Assembly: GCF_030811835.1 (NCBI RefSeq)
Contig: NZ_JAUSRO010000015.1
Location: forward strand, 1 to 64,000
Length of the DNA stretch: 64,000 nucleotides
Direction: 5' to 3'
Source of the DNA: Variovorax ginsengisoli
GTDB taxonomy: Bacteria > Pseudomonadota > Gammaproteobacteria > Burkholderiales > Burkholderiaceae_C
Numbering within the stretch: the first letter of the stretch is position 1; every line of letters starts with the position of its first letter. Both the position numbers and the translations under genes were made by a program. Shown piece by piece: positions 18,187 through 26,867 of the stretch. The notes under the pieces are model-generated. The model did not search any database and was not told the origin of the DNA. It was given only the letters and a program-made list of their open reading frames with translations.

Positions 18187-18262
18187 GGCCCGGTAGCTCA
18201 GTTGGTAGAGCAGCGGATTGAAAATCCGCGTGTCGTTGGTTCGATTCCGACCCAGGCCACCA
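18187..18262 (+). tRNA. pheT: tRNA-Phe (anticodon GAA)
   Basis: This is a 76-nt cloverleaf with encoded CCA (18260-18262). The D stem is GCTC/GAGC, the anticodon stem GCGGA/TCCGC surrounds TTGAAAA (anticodon GAA), and the T stem is GTTGG/CCGAC. The acceptor arms GGCCCGG and CCAGGCC pair except at position 5-68, where C faces A. A 12-bp hairpin terminator follows. It marks the end of the housekeeping block. Confidence 0.95.
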
Positions 18263-18270
18263 GTATCCAT

Positions 18271-18305
18271 AAAGGCGCTGCAGCTAGCAAAGTTGCAGCG
18301 CCTTT
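18271..18305 (+). terminator. Terminator of tRNA-Phe
   Basis: AAAGGCGCTGCA (18271-18282) is perfectly complementary to TGCAGCGCCTTT (18294-18305), a 12-bp stem with an 11-base loop nine bases after the tRNA. The T-tract is short (TTT, then GTCGTTTTC). Confidence 0.82.
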
Positions 18306-18516
18306 GTCGTTTTCCCGCGGTGGAAATCAGCGCTGTGTGAGGGATGCCGGTGCTGCGTGAGCCCTTGGGTCGGCGGCGCCTTGCTGGATGTCTTCCGCTG
18401 GCGGCTGGTCGCACGCCTGCCTGATCCTCGCGGCGCAAAAGACCGCGGCTCCCCTCCGCCCGCCCCACAAAGCGCTCCCATTTGCAGTCGCACCGCGTGA
18501 AAACGCGCCTCATAAA

Positions 18517-18549
18517 AATGTAGACAATCTACATTAACGTCATTAAAGT
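18517..18549 (+). promoter_or_regulatory. 19-bp palindromic operator overlapping a promoter
   Basis: AATGTAGACAATCTACATT (18517-18535) is a perfect palindrome with 8-bp arms around CAA. TAGACA (18521-18526), 17 bp, TAAAGT (18544-18549) forms a plausible sigma-70 promoter, so the operator covers the -35 box. FCD-type GntR regulators bind short palindromes of this kind; the GntR gene at the end of the operon is the natural candidate. Binding is inferred. Confidence 0.7.
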
Positions 18550-18603
18550 TGGTGTGGTGGATCTGCCCCGGAACTCAGAAATCACCCTTTACAGGAACTC
18601 ACC

Positions 18604-19860
18604 ATGAACTTCAGACGAGCTTTCATCGCCACGATGGCTTCCGCATGCTTGTGGGGTCCACTGCACGCCCAAACGCCGGAGACCTGGAAAATCGGCGCGC
18701 TCTACCCGCTGACCGGCTCCCTGGCGCTGCTTGGCACCGAGAACCTCAACGGCGCAAAGGTGGCGGTCGAGATGATCAATGAGCGGGGCGGCGTTGCCGG
18801 CCACAAGATCGAGCTGGTGACGGGGGATGCCTCCACGCCGGACAAGGCGCAATCCGAAGCCGAGCGCCTGTCTTCGCTTGAAAACGTCAAGGTGATCTCG
18901 GGCACCTATTCGAGCGGCCTTTCTTACGCTGCCAGTCAGGTGGTCGAGCGACGTGGGGGGCTCTACTGGGAGACTGGTGGCATCTCGGACGGCTTGACCA
19001 AGCGCGGCTTCAAGAACTACTTCCGGGTGGTTTTCACCGCTTCGCAGAACGGTCAGCTTGCTGCCAACCTGTCCAAGGACGTGATCGCCAAGCAGCTCGG
19101 CAAGGAGCCCAAGGACATCAAGATCATGGTGATCCACGAGGACTCCGACTACGGCACCTCGGTCGCCACCGCAGCCGAGCTCAAGGCGAAGGAGCTCGGT
19201 TTCAAGGTCGCAGGTCGGGTCGCCTACAAAGCCACCACGACCGATCTGTCTTCTCTGGTTCTGCGCATGAAGGCCGAATCGCCGAACATTGTGATCGCGT
19301 CCTCGTATGCGAACGATGCGCTCCTGGTGCAACGCCAGATGAAGCAGCTCGGTGTGAACGTCGATGCCTTCATCGGGACTGGCGGCATCTACGGCTTGCC
19401 TAGTTTCGCGGAAGGCCTGGGCAGCGCGGTCAACGGCATCTTCGACACGGAGGGCTCCGCGGGCATCAACACGTCAGCGCTGTCGAAGGAATCGGCGCAG
19501 CAACTGGAAGAGTTCAAGAAGCGCTTTCAGGCGATGTACGGAAAACCGCCTTCGTATGTCGGCACGCAGGGGTTCGTTGGCACTTTTGTCCTGCTGGACA
19601 ACGTCCTGCGCAAGGCCGGCTCGCTCGACCCGGAGAAAGTGCGCGCAGCCGCCGCAGCAGTCGACATTCCCGATGGGGGCACGGCGCTGGGCTGGGGCGT
19701 GAAGTTTGCGGGCGAGAGTGATCCGGCCCGCGGCCAGAACCTGCGTGCCTTTCCGGTCGCACAGCAGTGGCAAGGTGGAAAGCTGGTGGTCGTGAGCCCG
19801 GACACCGTGAAGACCCATGCCGCGATCCTGGTGCCGCTGCCGGCCTGGGACAAACGCTGA
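18604..19860 (+). CDS. ABC transporter substrate-binding protein (branched-chain amino acid type)
   Basis: This 418-residue periplasmic receptor has a signal peptide (about residues 1-22, ending LHA). The mature part begins with WKIGALYPLTGSLALLGTEN, typical of the type I LivK/AmiC-like receptor family (Peripla_BP_6). It delivers substrate to the LivHMGF transporter encoded directly downstream. Family members bind amino acids, amides, urea or aromatic acids, so the ligand is open. AGGAAC precedes the ATG. The operator palindrome lies about 70 bases upstream. Confidence 0.9.
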   Translation: MNFRRAFIATMASACLWGPLHAQTPETWKIGALYPLTGSLALLGTENLNGAKVAVEMINERGGVAGHKIELVTGDASTPDKAQSEAERLSSLENVKVISGTYSSGLSYAASQVVERRGGLYWETGGISDGLTKRGFKNYFRVVFTASQNGQLAANLSKDVIAKQLGKEPKDIKIMVIHEDSDYGTSVATAAELKAKELGFKVAGRVAYKATTTDLSSLVLRMKAESPNIVIASSYANDALLVQRQMKQLGVNVDAFIGTGGIYGLPSFAEGLGSAVNGIFDTEGSAGINTSALSKESAQQLEEFKKRFQAMYGKPPSYVGTQGFVGTFVLLDNVLRKAGSLDPEKVRAAAAAVDIPDGGTALGWGVKFAGESDPARGQNLRAFPVAQQWQGGKLVVVSPDTVKTHAAILVPLPAWDKR

Positions 19861-19876
19861 CCGTCCAAGACGATCC

Positions 19877-20764
19877 ATGTTGGCCATCCTTCCCCAATTG
19901 CTGGTCTCGGGTCTGTTGATCGGCGGCGTGTACGCGCTGCTGTCGATTGGCCTGACGCTGATCTTCGGCGTGCTGCGCATCGTCAACTTCGCGCAGGGTG
20001 AATTCATCATGCTGGCGATGTTCGGCGCCTTCTGGGCGAACGTCCTGCTCGGAATCGATCCCTACCTCTGCGCGATCATCGTGGTGCCCGCCATCTTCCT
20101 GCTGGGCATGCTGGTCGAGCGGTTTGTGATCCAGCGCATTCTCTTTGCCGCGCATTCGATGCAGATCTTTGCCACCTTCGGTCTGTCGGTCTTGATGCAG
20201 AACCTGGCCCTGACCTTCTGGGGCCCGGATTACCGCTCGGTCAGCACGGCATACACCTCTCTCTCCTACACGGTGGCAGGCCTGTCGATCTCGGCGACGT
20301 CGCTCTTCGCCTTCATCGCGGCGATCTTGATGGCCGCCGGACTGATCGGCTTCCTGCACTTCACCCGCGGTGGCCGTGCGCTGCGGGCGATGGTGCAGAA
20401 CCGCTATGCGGCCAGTCTGATGGGCGTCAACACCAAGCAGCTCAACCGCCTGGCTTTCGGTTGCGGCGTCGCCTGTGCGGCGGTGTGCGGCTGCATCCTG
20501 ACGCCGATGTACTACACCTTCCCAACCGTTGGCGTGGACCTGATCATCACCGGCTTCGTCGTTGTCGTCCTCGGCGGCATGGGCAGCGTGGCCGGCGCGG
20601 TCGTCGGCGGCCTGATCATTGGCGTGGCGCAGACGCTGACTGGCTTCTACCTGTCGGTCGAGTTCAAGGACGTCGTGGCGCTGCTGCTTTTCATCGTCAT
20701 CCTGCTCGTGCGGCCACAGGGGTTGTTCGGGCGCAAGGGTACCGAAGACCTGGGCATGAAATGA
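19877..20764 (+). CDS. ABC transporter permease, LivH type
   Basis: This 295-residue inner-membrane permease starts MLAILPQLLVSGLLIGGVYALLSIGLTLIFG. It contains the LivH-type segment RIVNFAQGEFIMLAMFG and about eight hydrophobic helices. The loop TRGGRALRAMVQNRYAASLMG is the cytoplasmic coupling region that contacts the ATPase. The ATG at 19877 leaves 16 bases after the receptor gene. Its stop overlaps the livM start (ATGA). Confidence 0.92.
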   Translation: MLAILPQLLVSGLLIGGVYALLSIGLTLIFGVLRIVNFAQGEFIMLAMFGAFWANVLLGIDPYLCAIIVVPAIFLLGMLVERFVIQRILFAAHSMQIFATFGLSVLMQNLALTFWGPDYRSVSTAYTSLSYTVAGLSISATSLFAFIAAILMAAGLIGFLHFTRGGRALRAMVQNRYAASLMGVNTKQLNRLAFGCGVACAAVCGCILTPMYYTFPTVGVDLIITGFVVVVLGGMGSVAGAVVGGLIIGVAQTLTGFYLSVEFKDVVALLLFIVILLVRPQGLFGRKGTEDLGMK

Positions 20765-21633
20765 TGAACGACTATTACCTCAACATCATCGTCATGACCT
20801 TCCTGTGGGCCGCACTGAGCGGTGCCTGGAATCTCATGGCCGGCTACGGCGGGCTGGTCTCGCTGGGGCAGTCAGCGTTCTTTGGCATCGGCGCCTATGC
20901 GACCGCAGTGCTCTATGCGACCTTTGGCATCTCGCCCTGGATCGGCCTGATCGCCGGCGTGGTGGTCACTACCACCACCGCGGTGCTCATCAGCTGGCCG
21001 TGCTTTCGGCTGCGCGGTGCCTTCTTCTCGCTGGCGACGCTGGTCTTCCCGATCGTGATGGAGATCGTTGCCAATAACTGGACCGACGTGACCCGCGGCT
21101 CCACCGGCATCGCGCTGCCCTTCAAGCCGGGCCTGGGCAATTTCATCTTCGAATCTCGCTGGGCCTATGTGCTCGCCGCATTCGCCTTGATGATGCTGGT
21201 CTATGGCATCACGCGCTGGCTGCACCGCGGCAAGCTCGGGCTCTACCTGATCGCGGTGCGAGATGACCAGGATGCCGCCGAGAGCATGGGCGTCGAGCCA
21301 GTGCGCGTGAAGCTGGTCGTCACCATGATCAGCGCGGCGCTCACTTCGCTCGGCGGCTTCCTGTACGCGCAGTACATCCTGTTCCTCGATCCACCCAGCG
21401 TGTTCTCGATCGGTGTCTCGGTTCAGATCGCATTGTTCAGTCTGATCGGTGGCCTGGGCACGCCGCTCGGTCCGATCGTCGGCTCCTTCATCATGACGCC
21501 GCTCGACGGCATCCTGAGCACCTTTCTGGGCGGCGGTCCGCGATTGCTGATCTATGGCGCGGTGCTGCTGGGTGTGGTTCTGATCGCGCCACAGGGCGTG
21601 GTCGGCGCGATCAAGGCAAGGAGGCGTAAATGA
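20761..21633 (+). CDS. ABC transporter permease, LivM type
   Basis: This 290-residue permease is the partner of the LivH-type subunit. The typical LivM motif GYGGLVSLGQSAFFGIGAYA appears near residues 23-42 and LYLIAVRDDQDAAESMGVEP marks the cytoplasmic coupling loop. Multiple hydrophobic helices span the inner membrane. It begins at ATG 20761 within an ATGA overlap and ends in another ATGA overlap with the livG-type gene, so the transporter genes are translationally coupled. Confidence 0.92.
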   Translation: MMNDYYLNIIVMTFLWAALSGAWNLMAGYGGLVSLGQSAFFGIGAYATAVLYATFGISPWIGLIAGVVVTTTTAVLISWPCFRLRGAFFSLATLVFPIVMEIVANNWTDVTRGSTGIALPFKPGLGNFIFESRWAYVLAAFALMMLVYGITRWLHRGKLGLYLIAVRDDQDAAESMGVEPVRVKLVVTMISAALTSLGGFLYAQYILFLDPPSVFSIGVSVQIALFSLIGGLGTPLGPIVGSFIMTPLDGILSTFLGGGPRLLIYGAVLLGVVLIAPQGVVGAIKARRRK

Positions 21634-22379
21634 ATCCTACCGAAGTCACGGCAAAGCTGCCGCCCCTGCTCAAGGTCGAGGGACTCCTTCGCCGCTTTGG
21701 GGGACTGGTCGCAGTCAACAAGGTGTCATTCGAGGTCGGGCCTGGCGAGATCGTCGGCCTGATCGGGCCGAATGGCGCGGGCAAGACCACCTTGTTCAAC
21801 ATCATCAGCGGCCACCTTGAGGCCGACGAGGGGCGTATCGAGTTCGACGGCAGCGACATGACCCATGCGCGTGCGCCGCGCTGGGCCAAGGCGGGCGTCG
21901 GGCGCACCTTCCAGATCGTGAAGCCTCTCACTTCGTTGACTGTGCTCGAGAACGTCATGGTCGGTGCACTGCTGAAGAACAAGCCAGCGCAGGCGCGCAA
22001 GCAGGCCGCTGCGATCGTCGAACGCGTTGGCATGGGCCCGTTGATGGATCGCCTGGCCGGCAGCCTCACGCTCGAATCGCGCAAGCGCCTGGAACTCGCG
22101 CGCGCTCTCTCTGTGCAGCCCCGGCTGCTGCTCCTCGACGAGATACTGGCGGGCCTCAACCCGTCGGAAATCGAGGAGAGCATTCATTTGATCCGGAGCT
22201 TCGCGCGCGCCGACGGCCTCGCCGTGATCATGATCGAGCACAACCTGCATGCGGTCATGTCGCTGGCCGACCGTGTGGTGGTGCTCGACTACGGCGTCAA
22301 GATCGCGGAGGATCTGCCCAAGGTCGTGGTGCAGGACCCGAAGGTGATCGCCGCCTACCTCGGGAGTGATGACGAATGA
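21630..22379 (+). CDS. ABC transporter ATP-binding protein, LivG type
   Basis: This 249-residue ATPase energises the transporter. Walker A is GPNGAGKTT (about 46-54), Walker B is LLLLDEILAGLNPSE, and the switch histidine is in MIEHNLHAVMSL. The ABC signature reads LTLESRKRLELARAL instead of LSGGQ; related importer ATPases share such variants, so activity is likely retained. AGGAGG lies five bases before the ATG. It is coupled on both sides by ATGA overlaps. Confidence 0.92.
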   Translation: MNPTEVTAKLPPLLKVEGLLRRFGGLVAVNKVSFEVGPGEIVGLIGPNGAGKTTLFNIISGHLEADEGRIEFDGSDMTHARAPRWAKAGVGRTFQIVKPLTSLTVLENVMVGALLKNKPAQARKQAAAIVERVGMGPLMDRLAGSLTLESRKRLELARALSVQPRLLLLDEILAGLNPSEIEESIHLIRSFARADGLAVIMIEHNLHAVMSLADRVVVLDYGVKIAEDLPKVVVQDPKVIAAYLGSDDE

Positions 22380-23086
22380 GCCTCGAAATCAGGAACCTCA
22401 GCGCTGGCTATGGCGACGTCGTCGTGTTGCGCGACGTGAGCTTCGAAGTGCCGCAGGACGGTATCGTTTCCCTGCTCGGTGCCAACGGCGCAGGAAAAAC
22501 CACCACGCTCAATGCCATCTCGGGTCTGCTGACCGAAGTGAAGGCGGGGTCCATCCTCCTCGACGGTGTCGACATCGGCCGGCTGCCCGCGCATGAGCGT
22601 GTCGAGGCGGGGCTCGCGCATGTGCCGCAAGGCCGCCATCTGTTTCCCTTCATGAGCGTGCGCGAGAATCTCGAGATGGGCGCTTATTCGCCCCGCGGGC
22701 GCGGCATGGAAACCGAGACTCTCGACTGGTTGTTCAGCATCTTTCCGAAGGTCAAGGAGCGCCTCTCGCAGAACGCCGGATCGCTCTCCGGTGGCGAACA
22801 GCAGATGTGCGCGATTGCGCGCGGCCTCATGTCGCAGCCCAAGTATTTACTGCTCGATGAACCTTCGCTCGGCCTGGCGCCGATCGTTGTCCGGCAGGTC
22901 ATGTCGGTGATTCGCACGATCGCCGAGCGCGGTATCGGCGTGCTGCTGGTCGAGCAGAACGTGGCGCAGGCGCTCAAGCTGGCGAAGTACGCCTACGTCC
23001 TCGAGCATTCCGGCATTGCGATCGAAGGTTCGGCCGAGACGCTTGCTGGCGATGACCGGGTGCGCAAGGCCTACCTCGGGCTGTAG
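22376..23086 (+). CDS. ABC transporter ATP-binding protein, LivF type
   Basis: This 236-residue ATPase forms the heterodimer with the LivG-type subunit. Walker A is GANGAGKTTT, the signature is LSGGEQQMCAIARGL, Walker B is YLLLDEPSLGLAP, and the switch region is LLVEQNVAQAL. Length fits LivF. It overlaps the preceding gene by four bases. CoA-transferase gene follows after 47 bases, so import and metabolism of the substrate are probably in one transcript. Confidence 0.93.
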   Translation: MSLEIRNLSAGYGDVVVLRDVSFEVPQDGIVSLLGANGAGKTTTLNAISGLLTEVKAGSILLDGVDIGRLPAHERVEAGLAHVPQGRHLFPFMSVRENLEMGAYSPRGRGMETETLDWLFSIFPKVKERLSQNAGSLSGGEQQMCAIARGLMSQPKYLLLDEPSLGLAPIVVRQVMSVIRTIAERGIGVLLVEQNVAQALKLAKYAYVLEHSGIAIEGSAETLAGDDRVRKAYLGL

Positions 23087-23133
23087 CGGACCGCGCAGCC
23101 ACAACCCAATCACCGAAAACGGAGACCATTCCA

Positions 23134-24309
23134 GTGACAAGTTCAGGACCCCTCGCGGGCATCCGTATCCTCGATCTCAGCGCCTACATCGCGGCGCCCT
23201 ACGGCTGCACGCTGCTTGCCGATCAGGGCGCCGAGGTGATCAAGGTGGAACCGCCGCAGGGCGACAACCTGCGCAAGTACCCTTCGACATTGCCCGGCGA
23301 AGGCCGCGCCTTTCTCGGTGTGAACCGGGGCAAGTCCGGCATCGTGCTCGATCTCAAGCTGGCGGCTGCGCGCGATGTGTTTGCGCGCCTGGTGCGCGAT
23401 GCCGACGTGCTGGTGCACAACTTCAGGCCTGGTGTGCCGGAACGGCTGGGCATCGGATTCGAGCAGATGCAAGCACTCAACGAGCGGCTGGTCTACTGCG
23501 CGGTCACCGGCTACGGCGAGAGTGGACCGCTCAAGGACAAGGCCGGCTACGACCAGGTGCTGCAGTCGATGGCGGGCATCTGCGCGCTGCAGGGCACGCC
23601 CGAGTCGCCGCAGATTGTCTACGGCTCGGTCGTGGACTACTATGCAGCGGCGCTGCTCGCGGGCGGCGTGAGTTCTGCGCTCTACCAGCGTGAACGCACC
23701 GGCAAGGGCCAGTTCGTCGGGGTGTCGCTGCTGCGCAGCGCGCTCGCGATGCAGTCGGCCCGCTTCGTCTGGGCTGCCGATGAGCCGCGGGGCGCGTACC
23801 GCGACATGCGTTCCGGCGGCATCACCGGTCTGTACCCGACGCGCGAAGGCAGCCTGTACATCTCGGCCAATACGCCCCATTTCTGGACCGCGCTGTGCGA
23901 GCTGATCGGGTTGCCGCAGCTGGCGACCGATCCGCGCTACGCCACCGTGCGCCTGCGCGCCGAGCATGCGGACGAACTCGTGCCGCAGGTGCGCACCGCC
24001 CTGGCGGCGCGGTCCGCGCCGGAATGGGAGCAGCACTTCGGCGAACGCGTGCCGTGTGCCGCAGCGCTCGAGATCGAGGACATGTTCGACCATCCGCAGG
24101 TGCTCGCCGAACGCATGGTCCACGAGTTCACGCATCCGGTCGTGGGCCGCTACCGCGGCTTGTCACGGGCCGTGAAGTTCGGCGACGCCGAGCCGCAGTC
24201 GCCGGCACCTGCGCCGACCTTCGGCCAGCACACCCGGCAGGTGCTGGCTGGCGCCGGCTACGGCGCGGAAGAGATCGAAGCCCTGCTTGACGCGGGCGCC
24301 GCCGCCTGA
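23134..24309 (+). CDS. CaiB/BaiF-type (family III) CoA transferase
   Basis: This 391-residue enzyme moves CoA between carboxylic acids. It begins GPLAGIRILDLSAYIAAPYG, as family members do, and contains NRGKSGIVLDLK and VLVHNFRPGVPERLGIGFE. The catalytic aspartate of the family lies shortly after, in the segment GSVVDYYAAALLAGG or near RDMRSGGI; I did not fix the residue. Translation starts at GTG 23134 with GGAGA upstream. Together with the CitE-like lyase it suggests that a dicarboxylate or hydroxy acid is activated and then cleaved. Confidence 0.88.
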   Translation: MTSSGPLAGIRILDLSAYIAAPYGCTLLADQGAEVIKVEPPQGDNLRKYPSTLPGEGRAFLGVNRGKSGIVLDLKLAAARDVFARLVRDADVLVHNFRPGVPERLGIGFEQMQALNERLVYCAVTGYGESGPLKDKAGYDQVLQSMAGICALQGTPESPQIVYGSVVDYYAAALLAGGVSSALYQRERTGKGQFVGVSLLRSALAMQSARFVWAADEPRGAYRDMRSGGITGLYPTREGSLYISANTPHFWTALCELIGLPQLATDPRYATVRLRAEHADELVPQVRTALAARSAPEWEQHFGERVPCAAALEIEDMFDHPQVLAERMVHEFTHPVVGRYRGLSRAVKFGDAEPQSPAPAPTFGQHTRQVLAGAGYGAEEIEALLDAGAAA

Positions 24310-24347
24310 GACCGCAACCTGCGTTCAACCGAGAAGGACAGAATCGA

Positions 24348-25043
24348 ATGAAACCCTGGGAAAACTTCCTGACCGACGAAGATCGCGCGGTCATCGCCCG
24401 CGGCCGCTTCGGTCGCCGCATGGGCTTTGGCCAACGCGCCGCCGTGGTCGTGATCGATGCGCAGCGCTACATGGTCGGCGAGCCGGGCAACGACGCGGCC
24501 TGGCCGTCGAGCTGTTCGGACGTTGGTCGCCGCGCGGTGCAGGAGATCGCGCGCGTCGTGCAGGCTGCACAGGGCGTGGGCGTGCCCTGCTTCTTCACAC
24601 TCTTTGCACTCGATCGCGACGGCAGCGACATTGGGGTCTATGGCCGCAAGCGCGACCTGCTGGACAGCGAGCACTGGTGCCTCGCGGGCTCGCGCGGCGC
24701 CGAACTCGTGCCCGAACTTTCGCCGGCCCAGGGTGACGTGGTGTTCGTCAAGAAGAAGCCCAGCGGCTTTCACGGCACGCCGCTGCTGGGCTACCTGGTC
24801 GAGCGGCGCATCGACACGGTCATCGTGTTGGGCGGCGCGACCAGCAACTGCATCCGCTCGACGGTCTTCGATGCTTCGTCGTACAACTTCCGCACCATCG
24901 TGCCGCAGGAGGCCGTGTTCGACCGGATCCCGATTTCGCACGCGATCTCGCTCTTCGACATGGACCGCCAGTTCGCCGATGTGGTGACGGTGCAGGAGAC
25001 GCTGGACTACCTGGCGCGCGCCCGTGATGGCACGGTGGTCTGA
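24348..25043 (+). CDS. Isochorismatase-fold amidohydrolase (N-carbamoylsarcosine amidase/half-amidase type)
   Basis: This 231-residue protein belongs to the cysteine hydrolase branch of the isochorismatase family. The triad is visible as Asp in VVVIDAQRYMVGE, Lys in VVFVKKKPSGFHGT, and Cys in VLGGATSNCIRSTVFDA (about residue 168). The closest known activities are N-carbamoylsarcosine amidase and maleamate amidase, which release ammonia from an amide or carbamoyl group. AAGGA precedes the ATG. Its place between a CoA transferase and a CoA lyase suggests it yields a carboxylic acid for activation. Confidence 0.85.
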   Translation: MKPWENFLTDEDRAVIARGRFGRRMGFGQRAAVVVIDAQRYMVGEPGNDAAWPSSCSDVGRRAVQEIARVVQAAQGVGVPCFFTLFALDRDGSDIGVYGRKRDLLDSEHWCLAGSRGAELVPELSPAQGDVVFVKKKPSGFHGTPLLGYLVERRIDTVIVLGGATSNCIRSTVFDASSYNFRTIVPQEAVFDRIPISHAISLFDMDRQFADVVTVQETLDYLARARDGTVV

Positions 25044-25055
25044 ACGGACGACGCC

Positions 25056-25928
25056 ATGAGAAGCAAGCTCTTCGTCCCGGCCTCGCGGCCGGCGTTGTTC
25101 GCCAAGGCGCTCAACGGTGCAGCCGACGCGGTGTCGTTCGACCTGGAAGACGCCGTCGCACCAGATGCCAAGCCCGAGGCGCGCAGCCACCTGCGGGCGC
25201 TGTTCGAAGGGTTGACGCATGCGACGCCAGAGGCGGCGCGCAAGACCCTGATCGTGCGCGTCAACGCACTGGATACACCGTATTTCGCGGCCGACCTGGA
25301 GGCTGTCGTCTGGCCCGGCCTGCACATCGTGAACCTGCCGATGGTCGAGTCGGCTGCATCCGTGCAAGCAGCGGCGGATGCGATCGAGGCGATCGAACGC
25401 GAGCGCGGCATCGTCGGGCGCATCGGCATTCTGGCCAACATCGAGTCGGCGCGCGGCCTGCGCCTGGCCGCCGAGATCGCCGCTGCGCATCCGAGGGTGA
25501 TGGGCCTGCAGATCGGCTACGGTGATCTCTTCGCCCCTCTGGGGATCGCGTCCGCCGAACCTTCGGCAACGCAATTTGTGCGTACCGCTGTGCGACTGGC
25601 GGCGGGCGAGGCCGGTATCCAGGCTTACGATGGCGCTTATGTCCACATTGACGATCCAGAAGGTTACCGGCGCGATTCGCAGGCCGCACGGCAGCTGGGC
25701 TTCACAGGACGCTCCTGCATTCATCCGTCGCAGATCGGCATTGCCAACGAGGTGTTCATGCCTTCCGAGGTCGAGGTGCGCCACGCGGTGCGGGTGGTGG
25801 AGGCGGCAGACCACCACCTGGGCCGGGGAACAGGCGCCTTCACTGTTGATGGGCGGCTCGTGGATGGGCCTTTCATCGTGCAGGCCGAGCGAACGGTTGC
25901 GCTGGCAAAGCGCCTTGGCATGATCTGA
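25056..25928 (+). CDS. CitE-type CoA ester lyase (HpcH/HpaI family)
   Basis: This 290-residue TIM-barrel enzyme resembles citrate lyase beta and malyl/citramalyl-CoA lyases. It starts MRSKLFVPASRPALFAKALN, and ADAVSFDLEDAVAPDAKPEAR contributes the acidic metal site. The barrel continues with RIGILANIESARGLRLAAEI (Glu metal ligand) and ends with GFTGRSCIHPSQIGIANEVF, the hallmark family motif. The reaction would be a retro-aldol cleavage of a 3-hydroxyacyl-CoA made by the CaiB-type transferase. The substrate is unknown. Confidence 0.88.
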   Translation: MRSKLFVPASRPALFAKALNGAADAVSFDLEDAVAPDAKPEARSHLRALFEGLTHATPEAARKTLIVRVNALDTPYFAADLEAVVWPGLHIVNLPMVESAASVQAAADAIEAIERERGIVGRIGILANIESARGLRLAAEIAAAHPRVMGLQIGYGDLFAPLGIASAEPSATQFVRTAVRLAAGEAGIQAYDGAYVHIDDPEGYRRDSQAARQLGFTGRSCIHPSQIGIANEVFMPSEVEVRHAVRVVEAADHHLGRGTGAFTVDGRLVDGPFIVQAERTVALAKRLGMI

Positions 25929-25937
25929 TCCTTCTCC

Positions 25938-26867
25938 ATGACCAACCCGACGCAGCGCTGGACCCCCGCGCGAGATTTCATCGGCTACGCCGATGCACCG
26001 CCTCCTGCCCGATGGCCCGACCGCGCCCGGGTGGCCGTGCAGATCGTCATCAACTACGAGGAAGGTTCGGAATACAACAACGCCGACGGCGATGCGCGTA
26101 CCGAACTCGGCCTTGCGGAGGCGCCGGGTGGCCGCGTTCCTGCGGGGCAGCGCGACATGGCGTTCGAGAGCATGTACGAGTACGGAAGCCGCGTGGGCTT
26201 CTGGCGGCTTCTGCAGGTGCTGCGCGAGCGCGGCGTCCCAGCAACCGTCTTCGGCTGCGCGGTGGCGCTCGAACGCAATCCGCGCGTGGCCGAGGCCATT
26301 GCAACGGCGGGCTTCGATGTCTGCTGCCACGGCTATCGTTGGGAAGAAGTGTTCCGCATGAGCGCAGAGCAGGAGCGCGAGCGGATGGCGCTCGCCATCG
26401 CGTCGATCACCCGCACCATGGGTTCTCGACCCCAGGGGTGGTATTGCCGCTATGGCGCCAGCGAGAACACGCGGCGCCTGCTGGTCGAAGAGGGCGGGTT
26501 CCTCTATGACTCCGACGCCTACAACGACGAGTTGCCCTACTGGGTCGAGGTCGATGCCAAGCCCCACCTGGTGGTGCCCTACACGATGGATGCCAACGAC
26601 GGCAAGTTCGCCTCGCCCAGCGGCTTCGGCACGCCGTTCGACTTCGAGAATTACCTCAAAGCCACGTTCGACCGCTTGTACGAGGAGGGCGAACACACGC
26701 CGAGGCTGATGTCTGTCGGCCTGCACCCCCGCATCACGGGCCGGCCGGCAAGGGCGCAGGCCCTGGCGGCTTTCCTCGACCACGTGCGCCAGCACGAACG
26801 CGTCTGGTTGTGCCGCCGCATCGACGTCGCTCAGCACTGGCTGCGCGAGCACCCCTTCGGTACATGA
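25938..26867 (+). CDS. Polysaccharide-deacetylase-fold hydrolase (PuuE/cyclic-imidase-like)
   Basis: This 309-residue protein has the NodB-fold of the PuuE allantoinase branch rather than of cell-wall deacetylases. Signs are the N-terminus VAVQIVINYEEGSEYN, the motif FDVCCHGYRWEEVFR with a metal histidine, GWYCRYGASENTRRLL, and SVGLHPRITGRPAR with a second histidine. No signal peptide is present, so it acts in the cytoplasm. Known relatives open allantoin or cyclic imides to amides. It is coupled to the GntR gene by an ATGA overlap and would supply the half-amide for the isochorismatase-fold enzyme. Confidence 0.85.
   Translation: MTNPTQRWTPARDFIGYADAPPPARWPDRARVAVQIVINYEEGSEYNNADGDARTELGLAEAPGGRVPAGQRDMAFESMYEYGSRVGFWRLLQVLRERGVPATVFGCAVALERNPRVAEAIATAGFDVCCHGYRWEEVFRMSAEQERERMALAIASITRTMGSRPQGWYCRYGASENTRRLLVEEGGFLYDSDAYNDELPYWVEVDAKPHLVVPYTMDANDGKFASPSGFGTPFDFENYLKATFDRLYEEGEHTPRLMSVGLHPRITGRPARAQALAAFLDHVRQHERVWLCRRIDVAQHWLREHPFGT

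Larger units (their letters stand above)
18263..18603. other. Gene-free stretch between tRNA-Phe and the ABC-transporter operon
   Basis: This 341-base stretch holds the tRNA-Phe terminator (18271-18305), about 200 bases in which I see nothing definite, and the palindromic operator and promoter of the ABC operon at 18517-18549. It is the boundary between housekeeping and accessory genes. Confidence 0.7.

Noticed and set aside
25256-25290. GATACACCGTATTTCG inside the CitE gene as a further regulon element
   Set aside because: Only the GATACAC half is present, there is no CGGACA at the fixed distance, and it lies within a coding sequence. The same applies to GATACACCC near 39803.
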